Of a stretch of 64,000 nucleotides of DNA, positions 1 to 13,299 are shown piece by piece. Under the pieces are notes generated by a model. That model searched no databases and was not told where the DNA came from. It was given only the letters and a program-made list of their open reading frames with translations. The position numbers and the translations under genes were made by a program. The stretch comes from Macrocystis pyrifera (lineage: Eukaryota; Sar; Phaeophyceae; Laminariales; Laminariaceae), in the NCBI GenBank assembly GCA_031763025.1, contig JASSKH010000001.1, positions 7,993,024 through 8,057,023 on the forward strand, given 5' to 3'. The first letter of the stretch is position 1. Every line of letters starts with the position of its first letter.

Positions 1-3000
1 TTGCTGCTGCTCCTCGCCGTGGTATTTCTCATCGGAGGACTTGACGCCATCGACATCGTGCGCCAAACATTGACCCAAACCCTCTCTACATCAGGCCACA
101 GGATAGACGCATCCGATGCCCCCTCTGTTCCTGCATTCGGTTTTGTATTGACACGAAAACCATACAAGATAGGCCCCAGACTTGATTCGTTGATTAAAAC
201 TACCATTCTTCCAATTTCGTTGGACTCGGGCGAGGGCGGTGTTCGCACCGGTGACGTGCTCTCGACGAATGAGTGTGGACGGGATACTTCCGACCGGGTG
301 CACATCGGGCCTCTCGGTGCTGTTGTCGGGACCGATGCCGGGACGTCAGACGTGGCGAGCAAGAGCGATCCAAGAAACGCGGACGTGTCTACAAGGCGAG
401 TGGATCGGCTCTCGAGTGTCGGTAGCATTGCTGTAGGCGATCCACGCCAACAGAGGAGAGTAAGCATGGAACCCGCCGCTAGCGGGAAGCCAAGGTGCTG
501 CGGATTTGGAGACAAGGTCAAGCGCTGGCTGTCGAGGTTGCCACTCGACAAGCTCAAGATCCTGGTGGTGGTGTGGCAGATTCTCACGGTTGGCTCGAGC
601 ATTACGGGGGTCGAGTTCCCCGCTTCATACTCGTGGTTCTTGTCGTGGATCAACATTGTCAATCTCGACATAGGAAACATCTTCTCGGCCTCGTGCGTCT
701 TGCCACCTGTAAACTTTTACGTGAGGCTCCTGGTTTCGACGGTGACACCTTTGGTGGTGGCGGCTTTGCTGTTTTTGACGTACCACTTGGCCAAGCTTAG
801 GGCGGGGATTGGGCGCGCTGGAGTGGTCGCTAGACGTGCTGCGTGGTCGAGGCATGTGGCGGCTGGATTGCTTCTCACGTTCTTGGTAAGGTTTGGATGT
901 GCATTATTCGTTGTCAATTAGCGAGGAGACGGGTGTAGCGTGGACGCGAAGATGCGAGAGAGCGTGGAGTTTGAACGTAGCCCATGCTGCATGTGTCGAA
1001 TGTCGATGTCGGCGGTTGTCGTAGTATTTAGGACGCCACGACCAACGCCTCCGGTTACACTATACTACCCTGTACTCGTTTTGTCCATTGTGGAAGGACG
1101 TTCCGAGGTGAAATACAGAGTTGCGAGGGCTAACGTGCCATCGACCGTAGCGTAGCACCGTTCAGACCCAACAGTTTCTATGCTCACATATGTCTTCATG
1201 CAAGCGCGTGAGTGTTGTTCTTTCAAGGGGAAAGTACACTCATCGTTTGTTGTTTCTGTTCTTGCTCTGCTTCTTGCAAAGTGTCTCTTCCTAACTGTGT
1301 TCGTCAACCACCACACCAAACAACTCTGTAAAGTCTCGTAAGGTGACCGATTCAATCGGTGTGCAACTGAGACCATCTGGCGGATGCCATATCCTACTCC
1401 TGCGGCACCGTGTCCAACGGTAGTGGGAAATAATCGAATGTCCGTCGTCATGTGCTTCGAATGACGTCTGGTCGTATATATTACCTGTGATAGCATCCTT
1501 GGTCTCTTCTTTCTCTCAAAACTGCAGGTATTCACTTCGACCTCGACGCTTGTGTTCAAGACATTCGCTTGCGACCACGAGGTTATCGACGGGGAGAAGT
1601 ATCTCAGGGAGGATTATAGCCTGTCATGTGAAACTCGGTTGCACACGTTTTTCGAAGTCTACGCGGGGTTCATGATCCTGGTGAGCAGGCCGGTGTGTCT
1701 ATCGCCTGTAGTATATCGATCGTTGTGTTTGCAGAATAACACATTTTTGTCATGTAAGCAAGGTGGGTTGGAGGTTGAATCCAGTTGCCTGGGTTTGACC
1801 CGTCTTGAGTTGTGTCCGTTCTGCTGAGTTGTCCAATCATGTGTTTAACGCTGCGCAGGTGTATCCGATTGGCATCCCAGTCTTGTACGCCGCCATTCTC
1901 TGGCAAAATCGGTTTTGCTCAACCCTCGCGTCAGTGCCGAGTTTTCTCGTGTCGACGATGTCGACACGATCCCCGGACCAGCGGAAGGAGACGACATCGC
2001 CTCATCTATAATCTCTACGACGACCAATAACTTCCATTCCTTTCAAGAGTTGCAAAAGCTCGATGAAAAAGTGAAAGCACGGAGAGAGCATCCGGAGCTG
2101 CTACCCTCGATGTTTCTGTGGAAGGATTTCGGTGAGCCTTGCAAAGGGACAAGATACACATGTAGGATGGTAACTTCACGTTTGTGCAGACCATATTCGT
2201 TTGTCTCTTTGTAGCGCCGAAAATGATACAGATGGTGTCCAGAGGAGGCAATTCCCGAATGATTGTCCTAGTTTAGCAGGTGCAGTCAGTACAATAGTCT
2301 AGATGTTCATTTATCGCCATTCTAGTGCAATCTCATTGTTAGTGGATAGTCATTGACCCCCAACAACTTCTAATTCGTGCCCAGGGCCCGACTTGTACTA
2401 CTACGAGGTGATGCGAGTGCGGCCGGAGGACGCTTTTGACCGGAGTGCTCATTTTCATCGCGCCGCACACCGCTTCACAAGCGGCTATGGCGTGTATTTT
2501 TGCCTTCGTGAGCCTGGTGGGATTCGAGATCATGCGGCCCCACATGGATCCGGCTGACTCGTGGCTCTACCGCCTGGTGAGTGGTAATGCAGACCCGATA
2601 AGTTACGTTCATACGAGGTACGTCGTATAGGATGAGCTTGTGCCCGCAGGGGGCTTCGGGTAGGCTTCTTCGGAGATAGAGTATCGTAGTATGGTAGAGC
2701 TGGAGTGCCGGATGTCTATCGTTGTGACTTGGGTGCTTCGCGAAAGGAGGTTCGCCGGGAGTTCGCGGCGTGGTGCAGATTTTCAGGGCGTTGTAACGCA
2801 TGTCAAGCAACGCTATTGAAAAACTTTGCGGTGAACGCCCGAGCCGTCGAGGGCGTTACCGACGATCCGTAAGCGACCTCTGTATAAGCCCCTTTCCAAT
2901 CGCAACTCTTACACCGCTTATTCAACCATCCCCAGGGTGGCGTGGTCATATTCTTGAGCAACTTCCTGGCGCTGTTAATCAAGGTCGACGCCGGAGAACA

Positions 3001-3442
3001 GGGTGATCGCGCAGTGTTTGGAGGCGTTTTGGTCGCTATTAACGTGCTGTTGATACTGGCGATAATCATAACCTCCTGGTTCGCGGTGCAGCAGTCTGTG
3101 GACGACTTTCGAGGGGAGCACAACTCTCTCACCATAGCGACGGCCATGCTGACTGCAGAGCAATATGCCGCAAATAGCGCCCGGCTCACACGCAGCGGGA
3201 GGGCTCAGATACCGCCGGCCTTCTTCTCTGTCGAACCCGATGTCTCACCGTCTGATAACAACATGGGTAAGGACGCTTCGCCGGTATCGAAAGGGTGCCA
3301 CTCAAGCGGCGCAACTGTCAAAGCTACGAGCGAAAGTTCCGTGTCGGAATTCGTGCGCAGTGGAGGCTTGAACACTTCAACTCTGGACATGTTGCAAAAC
3401 TGCATCCATGATCGGGGTGGTCCAGGGTCAGAAGAGAGTTAA
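1..3442 (+). pseudogene. Paralog A: 3' part of a Cys-rich/multi-TM membrane protein, frameshifted
   Basis: This is the C-terminal half of the same family as the gene at 30640-41354; its 5' part lies outside the window. Exons read from alignment to the two other copies: <1-885, 1528-1680, 1859-2131, 2385-2576, 2936-3442, all with GT-AG borders and intron phases 0, 0, 1, 0. The product would be a polytopic membrane region with conserved stretches such as LPLDKLKILVVVWQIL, YAGFMIL, VYPIGIPVLYAAILW, MFLWKDFG, YYYEV and FLSNFLALLIKVD. Two lesions are visible. One base is missing near 1909-1914, just before the LLNPR-equivalent codons, and sends the frame into a stop at 2009-2011. One extra G sits at 2413 (gatGcgag against gatcgag in B). 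Together they restore the frame, so the last exon reads to the stop at 3440-3442. It is either a recent pseudogene or carries assembly errors. Function is not established; a receptor- or channel-like role is inference. Confidence 0.75.
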
Positions 3443-4080
3443 AAGTACATGGATTTACTACCGGCAATTATTCTCGAACGTGTTATTGGCATCATTGATT
3501 CTGCGGAGGGCTACGGTTACCATGACTGCGGTGATAGATGTGCGTTGGGCCCATCCAGGTGTTGCCGTTAGCATTGAAAATGGCACGTCGGCGTGTTCAT
3601 GTTCATTGCCTTGCGATGCCTTCTTGACACCCTTCTTGGTGAATATAGAGGTGTCTATGGCTCTTGTAACGCTCGATTAACAGCGCTTATAAGTTCACCA
3701 ATTGGCTAATCCTGTGCTGGTAGACGTGTCAACTTTGCTTGTTCGTTAGTGGTTTGGGCGATAGGTTTACACATGTGCTTTGAGAGACGACGGGTTGTAT
3801 TTGGGGCTTCTTCTCACACTCGGCGAGCAGCGGACAAGGTTTCCTGGTAGCGTTTATTAACCGGTGCAAGTTTTCGTGTCCCCTGGTTTGAGGGAGTATC
3901 TATCCCAACACGCGACTGATCTTTTCGTAAAGCGCGACGAATAATAGCTGTCCTCACCAAGTCTTGATGATCGTCGACAAACATCACGCGTTGACGGGTT
4001 CAGTGTGCCGGGTTTGGAGTAGCTCATTGTGAAGCAGCACTCATACGCCCGAGGGCGTTGTTTCACCAGACCTAAAATCT

Positions 4081-4096
4081 GGGGGGGGGGGGGGGG
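4081..4096. repeat. Poly-G tract (16)
   Basis: Uninterrupted run of 16 G, read directly. Such runs are prone to slippage and sequencing error. Confidence 0.95.
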
Positions 4097-5695
4097 TGTA
4101 CTCATTACTTTGCATGGCTGTAGTCGTATGACCATAGACCCTCGCATCCCCATATTGCCGGGACAGAGGACATCGGATTCCCACCGGCCAGGCGTTCATT
4201 CCAAGCACCAAGCCCGAAGCGCCGTGAGGTGTTGGTCGAGTCGAATGAAGATGGACTTGACTCTGTTGAGAACTCCTCTTGAGGCGGAGGTTCTTGCTTT
4301 TGGATGACAGAGTCAATTAATTGATTTGTTAGCTGGTGTAGACACTTCCAGAGACAGAAACGGGCTCACTATGCAACTGCCTCGTGGGTACCCTATCGTA
4401 TACTTTACACACTACGTGATTCGATCATCCCCGTTGTGCGGAGTTGAGGTTCCCCTCGCATAGAAATGATATAACTCGGCCGCCAGCCATCATAGCCGCG
4501 GGAAAAAGACAACAGCCACATCAACGATGCTACCCCGGCTCTCTTGCTAACACAGTGAGAGGCGTGTTTAACAGCGTCGTCGCCTATTGACGCCAATCCC
4601 GCCAATATATACCAGGTATATAGTATAGCGGGAGGTCTGCGGACGGGTGTGGTGGAGGTTGGCAGAAATTTGTTCGTTGTCCATTCTGCGCCCGTTACAG
4701 GTGAACGACCCCAGCGTTGATGGTGCGAAGTACGCCGCAATGCGGTGTAGTCCTGACACTCTGCGGGAGGGTTTGCTTGTAGATAGGATCCTGTCTGGTC
4801 ACGGTCACCAACGGCGGCACTTGTTGCGGGCACCCACAAGTCACTGCTGATCTTTTATCTTGTGTCTGGGTTTCTGTCCAGCACGTTTCTGGATACCTAT
4901 GAGGTGCTATCGCAGTGCTTTGTGGCGGAATCTCAATTATTCTTGGTGAGTAAATCCTTCGACCCAGAACATCTTAGCATGGGGAGTCCCAGGAATTTAA
5001 CTAGCGATGGGTCGATACATTGGTGTGGACTCCGGCATAGGCTTGCCTGGTCATTAGTCACCGGCACCACATTATTGCATGTGATAGTCGGAACATCGTT
5101 GTTCACGTTCTTCAAGGATGAGGGGGTTATCCCGAGCACTGTTTCAGTTATATGTTCCATTAGATTACAATTGGTTTAAAAATCGGTTAAATTCGTCCGG
5201 CGTTTATATGTGAAGTTGTTATTTCTCTAGTATAGCAACCCTGTACCCAAGCTCTGACATATTTGGAAAAACAATGTTCAGGATCTGCGAATCACTACGG
5301 CGCGGGACATTGTTTCTTTTGCATATAATGTTCGTGGTTGTATTTGGTAGCAGAAACAAGGGCGGTGGCAGAGTTGAGGTAGCCTTCCGTACTGTGACTA
5401 CGAACACCCCTACTGAATGTCTGTGATGTTAGTTTGTGTTCGGTGGCGCAGGGTCCCAAGTTACGTTTTCCGGCTGGACTTCTGATCGTAGAGCTTCTCT
5501 ACCTTCTACGCGGGATAAGGAATGCAGTTGTAGATCCGGGGGTGTCGTCCATGGTATCCAAGCACGATATCGAACATCTACCAGGTGGTTGTGGAAGCGA
5601 CGAGTTGGTTTATGGTGAAGTGGCCGAGTTAATTGGTCGAGACACGATGACTAATTCATCTATAAGACCACGTCCAAGGTCGTGGCATAACGTTT

Positions 5696-5720
5696 GGGGG
5701 GGGGGGGGGGGGGGGGGGGG
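5696..5720. repeat. Poly-G tract (25)
   Basis: Uninterrupted run of about 25 G. The true length is uncertain because long homopolymers are poorly resolved by sequencing. Confidence 0.95.
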
Positions 5721-7258
5721 TACCGTAGTGATGCCATCGTCTGAGGAGAACAGGCACAAAAACGAGCACAATATGGGGGAGGCCCTTGTTTACTTCTGAG
5801 ATGAACGTACTATATGACTGCCCCGAACTGGAGCGTTAGAACGGGCACTCCACATTGCTGTATTTGAGAGTATGTTGTCTTCGAGAGGAAGGAGGATAAG
5901 GTAAGCCGTTGAAAGGGTCTCGATTATATTAGGTGAAACGGATATCAACGTCAATGCCCCCTCGATTCCCGTAGTTTACGTGTTTAGCCGTATCTTTTCC
6001 TTGATTATTTACATCGTTGGTTTTTATTATATCTTAAAGAGTGCACGCTTTCCAGCGTTTCTCTCATTGTCGATGTCGCCTTCTGCTTGCGGCAGCTATT
6101 ATTACTGCGCTTTCATTATGTTCATCATTGTTTTGGGAAGGGGGTTGTTTTATTTGGTATCTTATCATCGCGGTCGTTTTCTCCTCAGCAATTTGGGTGC
6201 CGATCCTGGTCTACAGTTTTTTTTTTTAATTTTCTTTGCTTGTGCCTCGACCTATTTCGTCGTTCGTCAGATGCTAGTTTCTTCAACCCACCATTTTTAA
6301 TGCATGTCGGTGTTATCCGTCTCAGAGCCTGGAACACATAACTTCTTTACGAATGGTGAATAGTCAAACGGGTACTGGGCGTGCTGGATACCTTTGGGCA
6401 GAAATGACTCTGTATTTTGAAGATACTGTGTACCGAGTCGGGCGGAAACTACAAGGTTTCCCAATACAGGGATCTCCAGCCCTTCAAGTTTTCGCGGAAT
6501 GTTGAGTAATAGTAATGTGATGGAGTGTAATACCGTCGCTGCATTGGGTCGAACCGCCTGCACACCCCACATGCCACACATGCTGATCGCTTGCTTACTT
6601 CAGGAGGGGTGTGGACAGAAGAAGTGATACATGAGTATTAAGGTACCGCCCGCAGCAGACGTGTAGGCAGGAGGCGTTACAGACGCGTTCTACGATAGAG
6701 GTAGCGCATTTCCGCTATTTGGTTTTCCAATGACGGTTTCTTAACCCATAATCGTCCGGATGTCAATCTTGTTTCGAAAAAAAAGGACGTTCTTGTATAC
6801 TCGGTCCATAGGACTATTCATCGCAGCGCGATTTGATTTTTGCTGAAGTCAGTCTTCGGGATAAATATATGGAGCGCCTTACGTGAGGAGCCTCAGAAAC
6901 GTATGGGTACCTCTACCGTAGAATGCCTCCACGGTTGGCACAATAAGTACAAACTCCGCCAGCTCTTCTCGAGTGACGTTTGACTCCTTCAGTCGCAACA
7001 TGCCCGGCATGAAACTTGTATTCGTGAGCATGAGTTTCCTCGAGGCGCCTCGAAGAGAAGCGGCAGCGACTCACGCGCTTCTCCTGACCAGTACAATCGT
7101 GTCCGACTGTTGCAGAAGGACGGCTGCGCTGATACTCTGTAGCTATCTCGTGTTGTGGCCTTGAGCTGTGTGGTACCGTGCGGTGATCAGCAGTATTGTA
7201 CGACCGCTGCGTCTCGCGGTTTTTACGATAGGAGTATCTGGTTAGTTTGACTGTCATT

Positions 7259-7374
7259 GCTATTATGGGGGACCATAGCAAATATGACCCAATATTGTTC
7301 GCAAAAAAATATATATACCTGGTTTACCTTTTTTTGCATACCGTAGGTCCTATTTACTATGGACCCTGTAATAG
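7259..7374. mobile_element. Short TIR element (MITE-like), copy 1
   Basis: Ends are inverted repeats: CTATTATGGGGGACCATAG on the left and the complement, ending CCTGTAATAG, on the right. The centre is AT-rich (Caaaaaaatatatata type) and there is no coding potential. It is one of six related copies in the window (also near 8.1, 16.1, 23.6, 30.1 and 48.5 kb). The family consensus end is close to GGGGGACCATAGTAAATAG followed by GACC. A non-autonomous DNA transposon is the simplest reading. Confidence 0.75.
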
Positions 7375-8098
7375 CTCTCCGATTCGCCAAGAACGGCGGA
7401 TACAGTGCCTCGCAAGCTACTCCGTACCAAGCCAAGAGTATCTAGACGATGGCCGCGTTTATCTGTCGTTCCAATTGAGGTGTTGTCGGGATTGAGATTT
7501 GGCGTAACTGTCGCGAGCGGTCGGAACCTGCGATGAGAATTTTGCTCTCCGGCGAACTGCTTTGAATATATTGACGACACCGCGCTGGAGACAAAAAAGA
7601 AGTGAAACTACCATGTCAGACGAGTGGATAGAAGAACTGCAGCTGAATTTCCTAACCGGACACTCAACATATTACCTCCAAATCAGATACAGCAATACTA
7701 ACCCCCAAGTTGTTGTTTGTCCGAGGCAGGCATCATTGCAATCGGTTGAATGTTGATCGTAAACCGGGGCAAAAGTGGCGGTTTGTCGGCTCGTTTATAC
7801 ACTCCGAACAAAAACAATGTACCAGGTATATAGACTGGCATCCCCAGCTCACCGATCAATTGGTATGGGTGCGACTGCCTGTTTTTTAACCATTTTATAT
7901 ATCGACGTCTGCCGAAGAAAATCGGTGGTGCTGAACATAACGCCGCAGCCGGCGAAACACAAGCCATGATACCACACGCGAAACCCGGTGGTATAGTACG
8001 TTCCTGAGAGTTTCCGACGGCATCTATCGCCGCGATGGGTGTAGGGCTGCCACCGACGATCGCTCGCTGTCCGATAATCAGACATGTTCGTGTCCTAA
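7375..8098. other. Intergenic, no recognisable gene
   Basis: Open frames on both strands overlap each other and match no family I know. A copy of TACCAGGTA lies at 7820-7828. Confidence 0.4.
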
Positions 8099-8212
8099 CT
8101 GTTACGGGGGGCAATAATTAATGGGACCAAATTTTGTTAGTAAAAATACGGAAATATATATGTTTTTTTGTGTGCCGTAGGTGCTATCTTTACTATGGTC
8201 CTCCATGATAAT
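8099..8212. mobile_element. Short TIR element (MITE-like), copy 2
   Basis: Diverged copy of the 7.3-kb element. It retains the GTTACGGGGGG start, the GGGACCAA...TTGTTAGTAAAAATA core, GTGTGCCGTAGGTGCTA, and ends in TTTACTATGGTCCTCC. The left inner TIR has decayed (caataattaat). Confidence 0.65.
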
Positions 8213-9194
8213 CACGATATCTTCAACCTTGTTTTATATACCGGTATATGCTCAGTGCCTCCTAAAACAAAAAGTGTGAAGCGCACTAGCACCGCGACGG
8301 AAATGTATTGCATCTGCCCGTGGGTGTTGTCTATGCCTACCATTCATAAGTTTAATTATGTAGTTCTTAAGTAGTTCTTGCTATCAAGATTATATTTTTG
8401 TACGTTGTGGAGGAGTTTGATGGTCGCATACTTCTGTTACAGGGGGGGCTACTCCAGTTTTGTATTCAAAGAAATGACGAAATCAGCAGAGAATTGGGGG
8501 GGGGTCGAATGTCAGTAATTCGGGCGGTTGCCAGTCCTATCCTACCACAATACAAATTTATCGTTACGTATGCTGCAGTGTACCAGAAATGGCAGCAGTA
8601 CCGTCGTCCCCCGTGCATGATGGATGCTTCTCTAAAAGTGATACTGTAGTTCAAACGCTCGTGGTGGGAGTAATACGTCGTTGATGGTGGGATCGAATTT
8701 CAGTGATTTCTTGCTCAGGAGCATGTGGAAGATGATGGAGTGGAGTAATCGTAGGCCTGTGTACTGCTCCACGGGTACCTCTATGTGGTTGCACACTTGA
8801 ATTAGTGTCGCTTTTAACAACACAAGACAATTGGAAGCACCTTGCTATTTAGGCAGCACCAAACAGGGTAAGTCTTGCCAATATCGCGCGCGTACATTGT
8901 TTTCCATCGACACGCACAATGAATATATAAAACCGTAGCAAGCAACGACATGTTTGAGCGCGTGGCATCCTCATATTCAAATCAAGCCCCCTGTAGCAGA
9001 GCCAATAGGTAGGGACACTTTCTGTCGACAGAATGGGCGACCTGGAGTGGAATCCTGGCAAAGCGTGTAGACATCAGAGGTCGACGGGCTTTCCAGCGCG
9101 CCTCTAGTTGATGAAGTTATCACAGCATGTGTATCATTTCTCTGCTTTTGTTGATATTGCCATCCTGGAGGCATTTGCCCACGATCATATTTCG
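8213..9194. other. Intergenic, no recognisable gene
   Basis: The ORF at 8398-8649 (83 aa) has no family resemblance that I can see. Short G runs occur at about 8442 and 8498. No other structure seen. Confidence 0.4.
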
Positions 9195-9530
9195 GCGTCC
9201 CCGGTGGCTTGGCAGGTGGTCCGCGTGCCTGTCAAGATCAATTTCGTGGGTTCAAGTCTCACCGAGTGCATGCTCGTAGGGACTTTTTCTTGCATAAATA
9301 TTTGATTAGCGTAAAGCGCGAGAGCGTGAGTTAGCTACATTCGATGAAAATCGACGAGCAGTGAGAATGCTGAACCCTATGCGCGACAAAGAATAAAGGC
9401 ACGTACCGGGGGGGAGAACGGACGACATCTGTGACCACGGCTTGTCCAGCATATCGCTGAGGGTAAAACCTCCAACGAGTTAGGCTCGAAAGAAAAAGCG
9501 ATAATTAAAAAAAACAAAACAAAACAAATC
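9195..9530 (+). mobile_element. tRNA-derived SINE, copy 1
   Basis: The head (9195-9270) resembles a tRNA gene. It has an A-box-like GGTGGCTTGGCAGGTGG and a B-box-like GGGTTCAAGTCTC. The T arm can fold (GTGGG against CTCAC) and CGGTG can pair with CACCG like an acceptor stem. The body runs through GCGAGAGCGTGAGTTAGC, CCTATGCGCGACAAAGAATA and GACCACGGCTTGTCCAG and ends in an A-rich tail (AAAACAAAACAAAAC). Two other copies at 20871 and 22794 share head, body and tail. Structure fits a Pol III SINE mobilised by a LINE, but its partner is not known. Confidence 0.7.
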
Positions 9531-9618
9531 CACTCCGGAGCTATTGGAGGCTGTCCTGTGACGAAGGATTGCATGGTGGCGATGAATTAGTGTGACAATC
9601 ATAACAATAGCAACGCCG

Positions 9619-9619
9619 G

Positions 9620-9697
<78 letters not shown>

Positions 9698-9698
9698 A
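9619..9698. repeat. (AAC)n microsatellite
   Basis: About 27 AAC units with two ATC interruptions near the start. Its complement gives a poly-Cys frame that should not be read as protein. Confidence 0.95.
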
Positions 9699-12600
9699 TT
9701 CCTTTATATATACCTGGTACGCTCAATGTACCAATTATATTCTGAATCTGATTTTCTAGAACTTGACATCGTTGCAAGGGAGAAGAGTCCATGGTAACGA
9801 CTGTCTTGAGTGGCGTACATTCAGCTGGTACCTTTGTGCCGTCGTCCACGGTCGTGCAAAGCCTTCATGGTGCTACGTTGTCATGCTCGGCATCGAAGTA
9901 GACGGTATCTGGTTATAAAAATACCGAATTAATCGGTAGGCCCTAAATCGTTGTTGTCTTGGACTAGAGTGGCACTCGTGAGCGCGCCAATTTGAGGCGT
10001 TTCGGCCCCAGATATCAAAGTGGGCATCAAAACTGGGATGCACGCAGGACGAAACCGGCCGCCTCCCGCCCCGACTGCGCTTTGTCGTCGAAGCACGAGG
10101 GAAGCACGGGTGGGGCCATGGGTGAGCTTCTGATGTGCGGTCTAACCTACATAGATGCGATATAAGAGCCGTTTCGATGTTAAAACGAACATTCACTCGG
10201 GCATGATATTGGCGGAACATAGACGATGTACGATCAGCGATGTTCAAGGCATGAAGGCGACAACTGTCGTCAGGTGGGCGGACCAGCTCCACCTTGAGCC
10301 CGTGGTCTATCGCCAGGCAGGCCGTGGATTCCACTGGGTCAAAGAGAGAGGAAGGTTTTGCGCGGACCAAACCGGTTCAACGGTCGCCGAGAGAGGGGTG
10401 GAGGGCGTAGCGGCGTCAATATCCCCGCTGGCTTCAGAGTTTGGTGCCATGGGTAGGGATGAAATATATCACTTTATGTATTTTCGTTTGTAAGAACATG
10501 TTTAAAGTGTGTGCCTAATTCCTGGTTGGCTGCCGTTTGTGGAGCCAGAGCTGTCTGGAACGCTTGGAGTTCGGGCAGTTTTGTTTTCCACGGTTTTGGT
10601 CGTTTTCCTAGCGTTCTTGTTGACATTTAGTGCTTCGTTTCTCCTCTTCTCTCTTACATTTCGTTGTGATTACTCGGTTCTCTCGGATATAGTTCGGTTT
10701 GTTTTTCGGTTCTGATTCAAGTTTCGGAATTCAGTTATTTTCTGCATTCATTATTTCTATTACTTTTTCCCCTTGGCATTAACGTGGGTGCGAACGACCC
10801 AGCGGCCGAGGACGGGCGATCCACGACTAGCTCGTTAATTCACTCCCTCGACCGTCGAGCGCCTTCGTTGATCGCCCAACGTCGCTCGTGCTACTACGGC
10901 TATTGTACTGGCTGTGCACAGCTGTACTGTGCAGCTGCTGTATGCCGCGGGCGCGCCGACAGGGGTCGTTTTGGGCCCGGGTTTCGCCGTGGGCATGGGA
11001 GCAGGGGTCTGCTCTGGGCAGAACCGACCCTCTCCCAGCCCGTGGTTGCTGTGGTGTGTTGCACTTCGCCGACAATGAGCCATGTTGTTCACATCTCTCC
11101 GCGCGCAGGAAGACATCATTCAGTTAAACGGTTTGGGGGCTTCATCGACGTTCGATCTCACCGTTGCCAGATGTCGAGGTGAGCCTAAGCATCCTCACAG
11201 CTCCACGCGGCACCGCGTGTGACACACACCGCGGCCTACGGGACTCTCGGGGCCGGCGAGGGAGACATGCTTCATCGGGACGGAGTCGATGACGATATAT
11301 TTAGTAGAGATACACTTGAGGGACTAGTGAGTGCTGAGAGCAGAGACCCGCTTATAACAAAAAAGCAAGCGAAAGGAGATGATAACTCGAAATTCTGTTA
11401 AAAAGAGCCGATATATTAGGGTATATTTTTCAAAAACATTTACTCGTTCATAGATTGTCTTCTTTCCGAATTGTCGTACGTACGATATTTAACCGCTGCG
11501 AGGGTGAGGGCGATCTAGCGAGCGAATCAGGATAAAAAAAAACGACTCAGTGTTGAACTGTACACCAAATCCTATATAATAGTCTATGCTCAAGGTTGTT
11601 TGGAGATGGCGCCCGAATACAAATCTCTAGCTTACCCAGATTAGGTGTTTGTTGTAAGTGGGCCCATACTGTACTGCAGTATATCGCGGTTGCCTTGTAT
11701 GAAGTTACTTATTTTATCCTGGGACTGAAATTTGTTATCTCGCCCAGACATTTAATTGTGTGCCCCCGCATTTTACGTACACCTTACCCTAGTAGTCAAT
11801 GAGTGGTGGGTATGTCCCCGCTGTGTTTTTCTGTGCATCAGTAGTACATCAGCTATCGTACAGCAGCTGAGTGTTTAAACCTGCTTATGATACTGCTATT
11901 CTACCGAGAGTATCTTGGAGCCCAACGGCTGCTCTTCTGCGGCTACCACATCGACGAGCGCTTGACAGCTACTGTCGTACCTATACAGCAGCGGAGCGAA
12001 AAGCCGAAATTGTAAAATTGTGGGTGTCTATCGTCCTGCGCGGCTAGGCGAGGCGGATCGCAATCTATGTCAATATTTATATGTATATTCCGTACAACGC
12101 TGGACACCCAAAACACCCCTGCCGAGCCCGCTCGAGACCTAGGTGCAGGCCCCGACGGACGTACGTTCTTCATGAGTAGCTTTAGTCTAAAGCGGGAGGA
12201 GAACGGCGCCGCCTCCGAGGAAGAAGTTCGACGTCTGCAAATACGCGTAATGCATACAGTATACATTATACAGTAGGGTAAATATGTTGAACTAACAGTT
12301 TAGTAGATACTGTACCGTGTTCCTGATCATTAACACGGTTTCTGCGCCAGGCGCTTCTATGACAGAAAGTTCTTGAATATACTGTAGTGCGTTCAGGTCG
12401 AATCTTGTTCGAGGGTATGCCGTGCTGTGCTGATACCCTGTTGTTTGCGAACCAAGCTTGAGTGAAACTAGCCGACACGAGCGACGAAGAACTCGTGTGA
12501 TGGTTTAGTGTTGAGATCGCGGGTCAATTTACACAGAGTCACCCCACTGTAGGGGCTGCACGTTTTGAGTTCCTTGAGTGAGGAATTACCAGTAAGGATG

Positions 12601-13238
12601 AAAAATTTACTCGAATGTTCGTTTTAGGACAAGTACATACAAGTGCCGGTCGGATGGCCCGAACGAATTTCTTCCAAGTATTGTATCGGGTGAGATATTG
12701 AGTTCCTAACGTGGTGGGCTCAGAAACGTCGGGAACACCCCTGCTGTGGGATGGCTCCACAGCAGGACCTCATCGTATGTTACAGCACAGTCATCATTCA
12801 TAAACAACGTATTCCAGGGGGTTACTCGATTCAAACAAGTCCTCCGCCAAGGAGCACATGGTCCAAGCTGCAAACATTCGTACTATGATGCACCACATAT
12901 TAAGCCCTTTCTTTGCTCGAATGGGTGAATGTATTTCGGGATTCGAGCTCACGACTCGTAGGCTTCAAACTCACAAACCAAGTAGTCGTTGGGGCGACGA
13001 TCGCCAAGGCAACCGGCCGGAATCCAATGATTTTGCATCGCCGAAGAGTATGGTGGATTTATTCGAGATGGTCTGCGTATCTGCGTACGGTGAATTCATG
13101 AACCAATCTGCGCAAATATGTCGTGACGACGGAGTGTCATTCAACATTTACGTCGACGGCTGTTGATATTCTCGTTCCGCACTAAACAATATCATCCCCA
13201 GCGGAGCATGGAGCACAACACACACAGCTGCGGCAGTA
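9699..13238. other. Intergenic, no recognisable gene
   Basis: Overlapping ORFs on opposite strands at 9873-10493 and 10784-11182 show no motifs I can name. TACCTGGTA occurs at 9711-9719. Nothing here supports a spliced gene. Confidence 0.4.
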
Positions 13239-13273
13239 AACAGCTCGCCAAACGCCCACCTGGGCGAGCTGTT
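13239..13273. other. 11-bp perfect hairpin
   Basis: AACAGCTCGCC (13239-13249) pairs with GGCGAGCTGTT (13263-13273) across a 13-base loop. It lies just past the 3' side of the minus-strand RT remnant and could mark an element end; that link is inference. Confidence 0.6.
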
Positions 13274-13299
13274 GGGTATATCGTAATGCTCAACTCAGC

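Larger units (their letters stand above)
3443..7258. other. Intergenic, no recognisable gene
   Basis: Only short ORFs without family resemblance or consistent splice context occur here. The stretch holds two pure G runs (16 G at 4081-4096, about 25 G at 5696-5720) and a copy of the palindrome TACCAGGTA at 4610-4618. The open frame at 5980-6300 is hydrophobic but T-rich and looks like composition rather than a gene. Confidence 0.5.

Noticed and set aside
1065-1559. 164-codon minus-strand ORF
   Set aside because: Antisense to an intron of copy A and extends into the next exon; no family resemblance.
9195-9270. Functional tRNA gene
   Set aside because: Imperfect anticodon and D arms, repeated three times with the same non-tRNA body and A-tail, so it is a SINE head.
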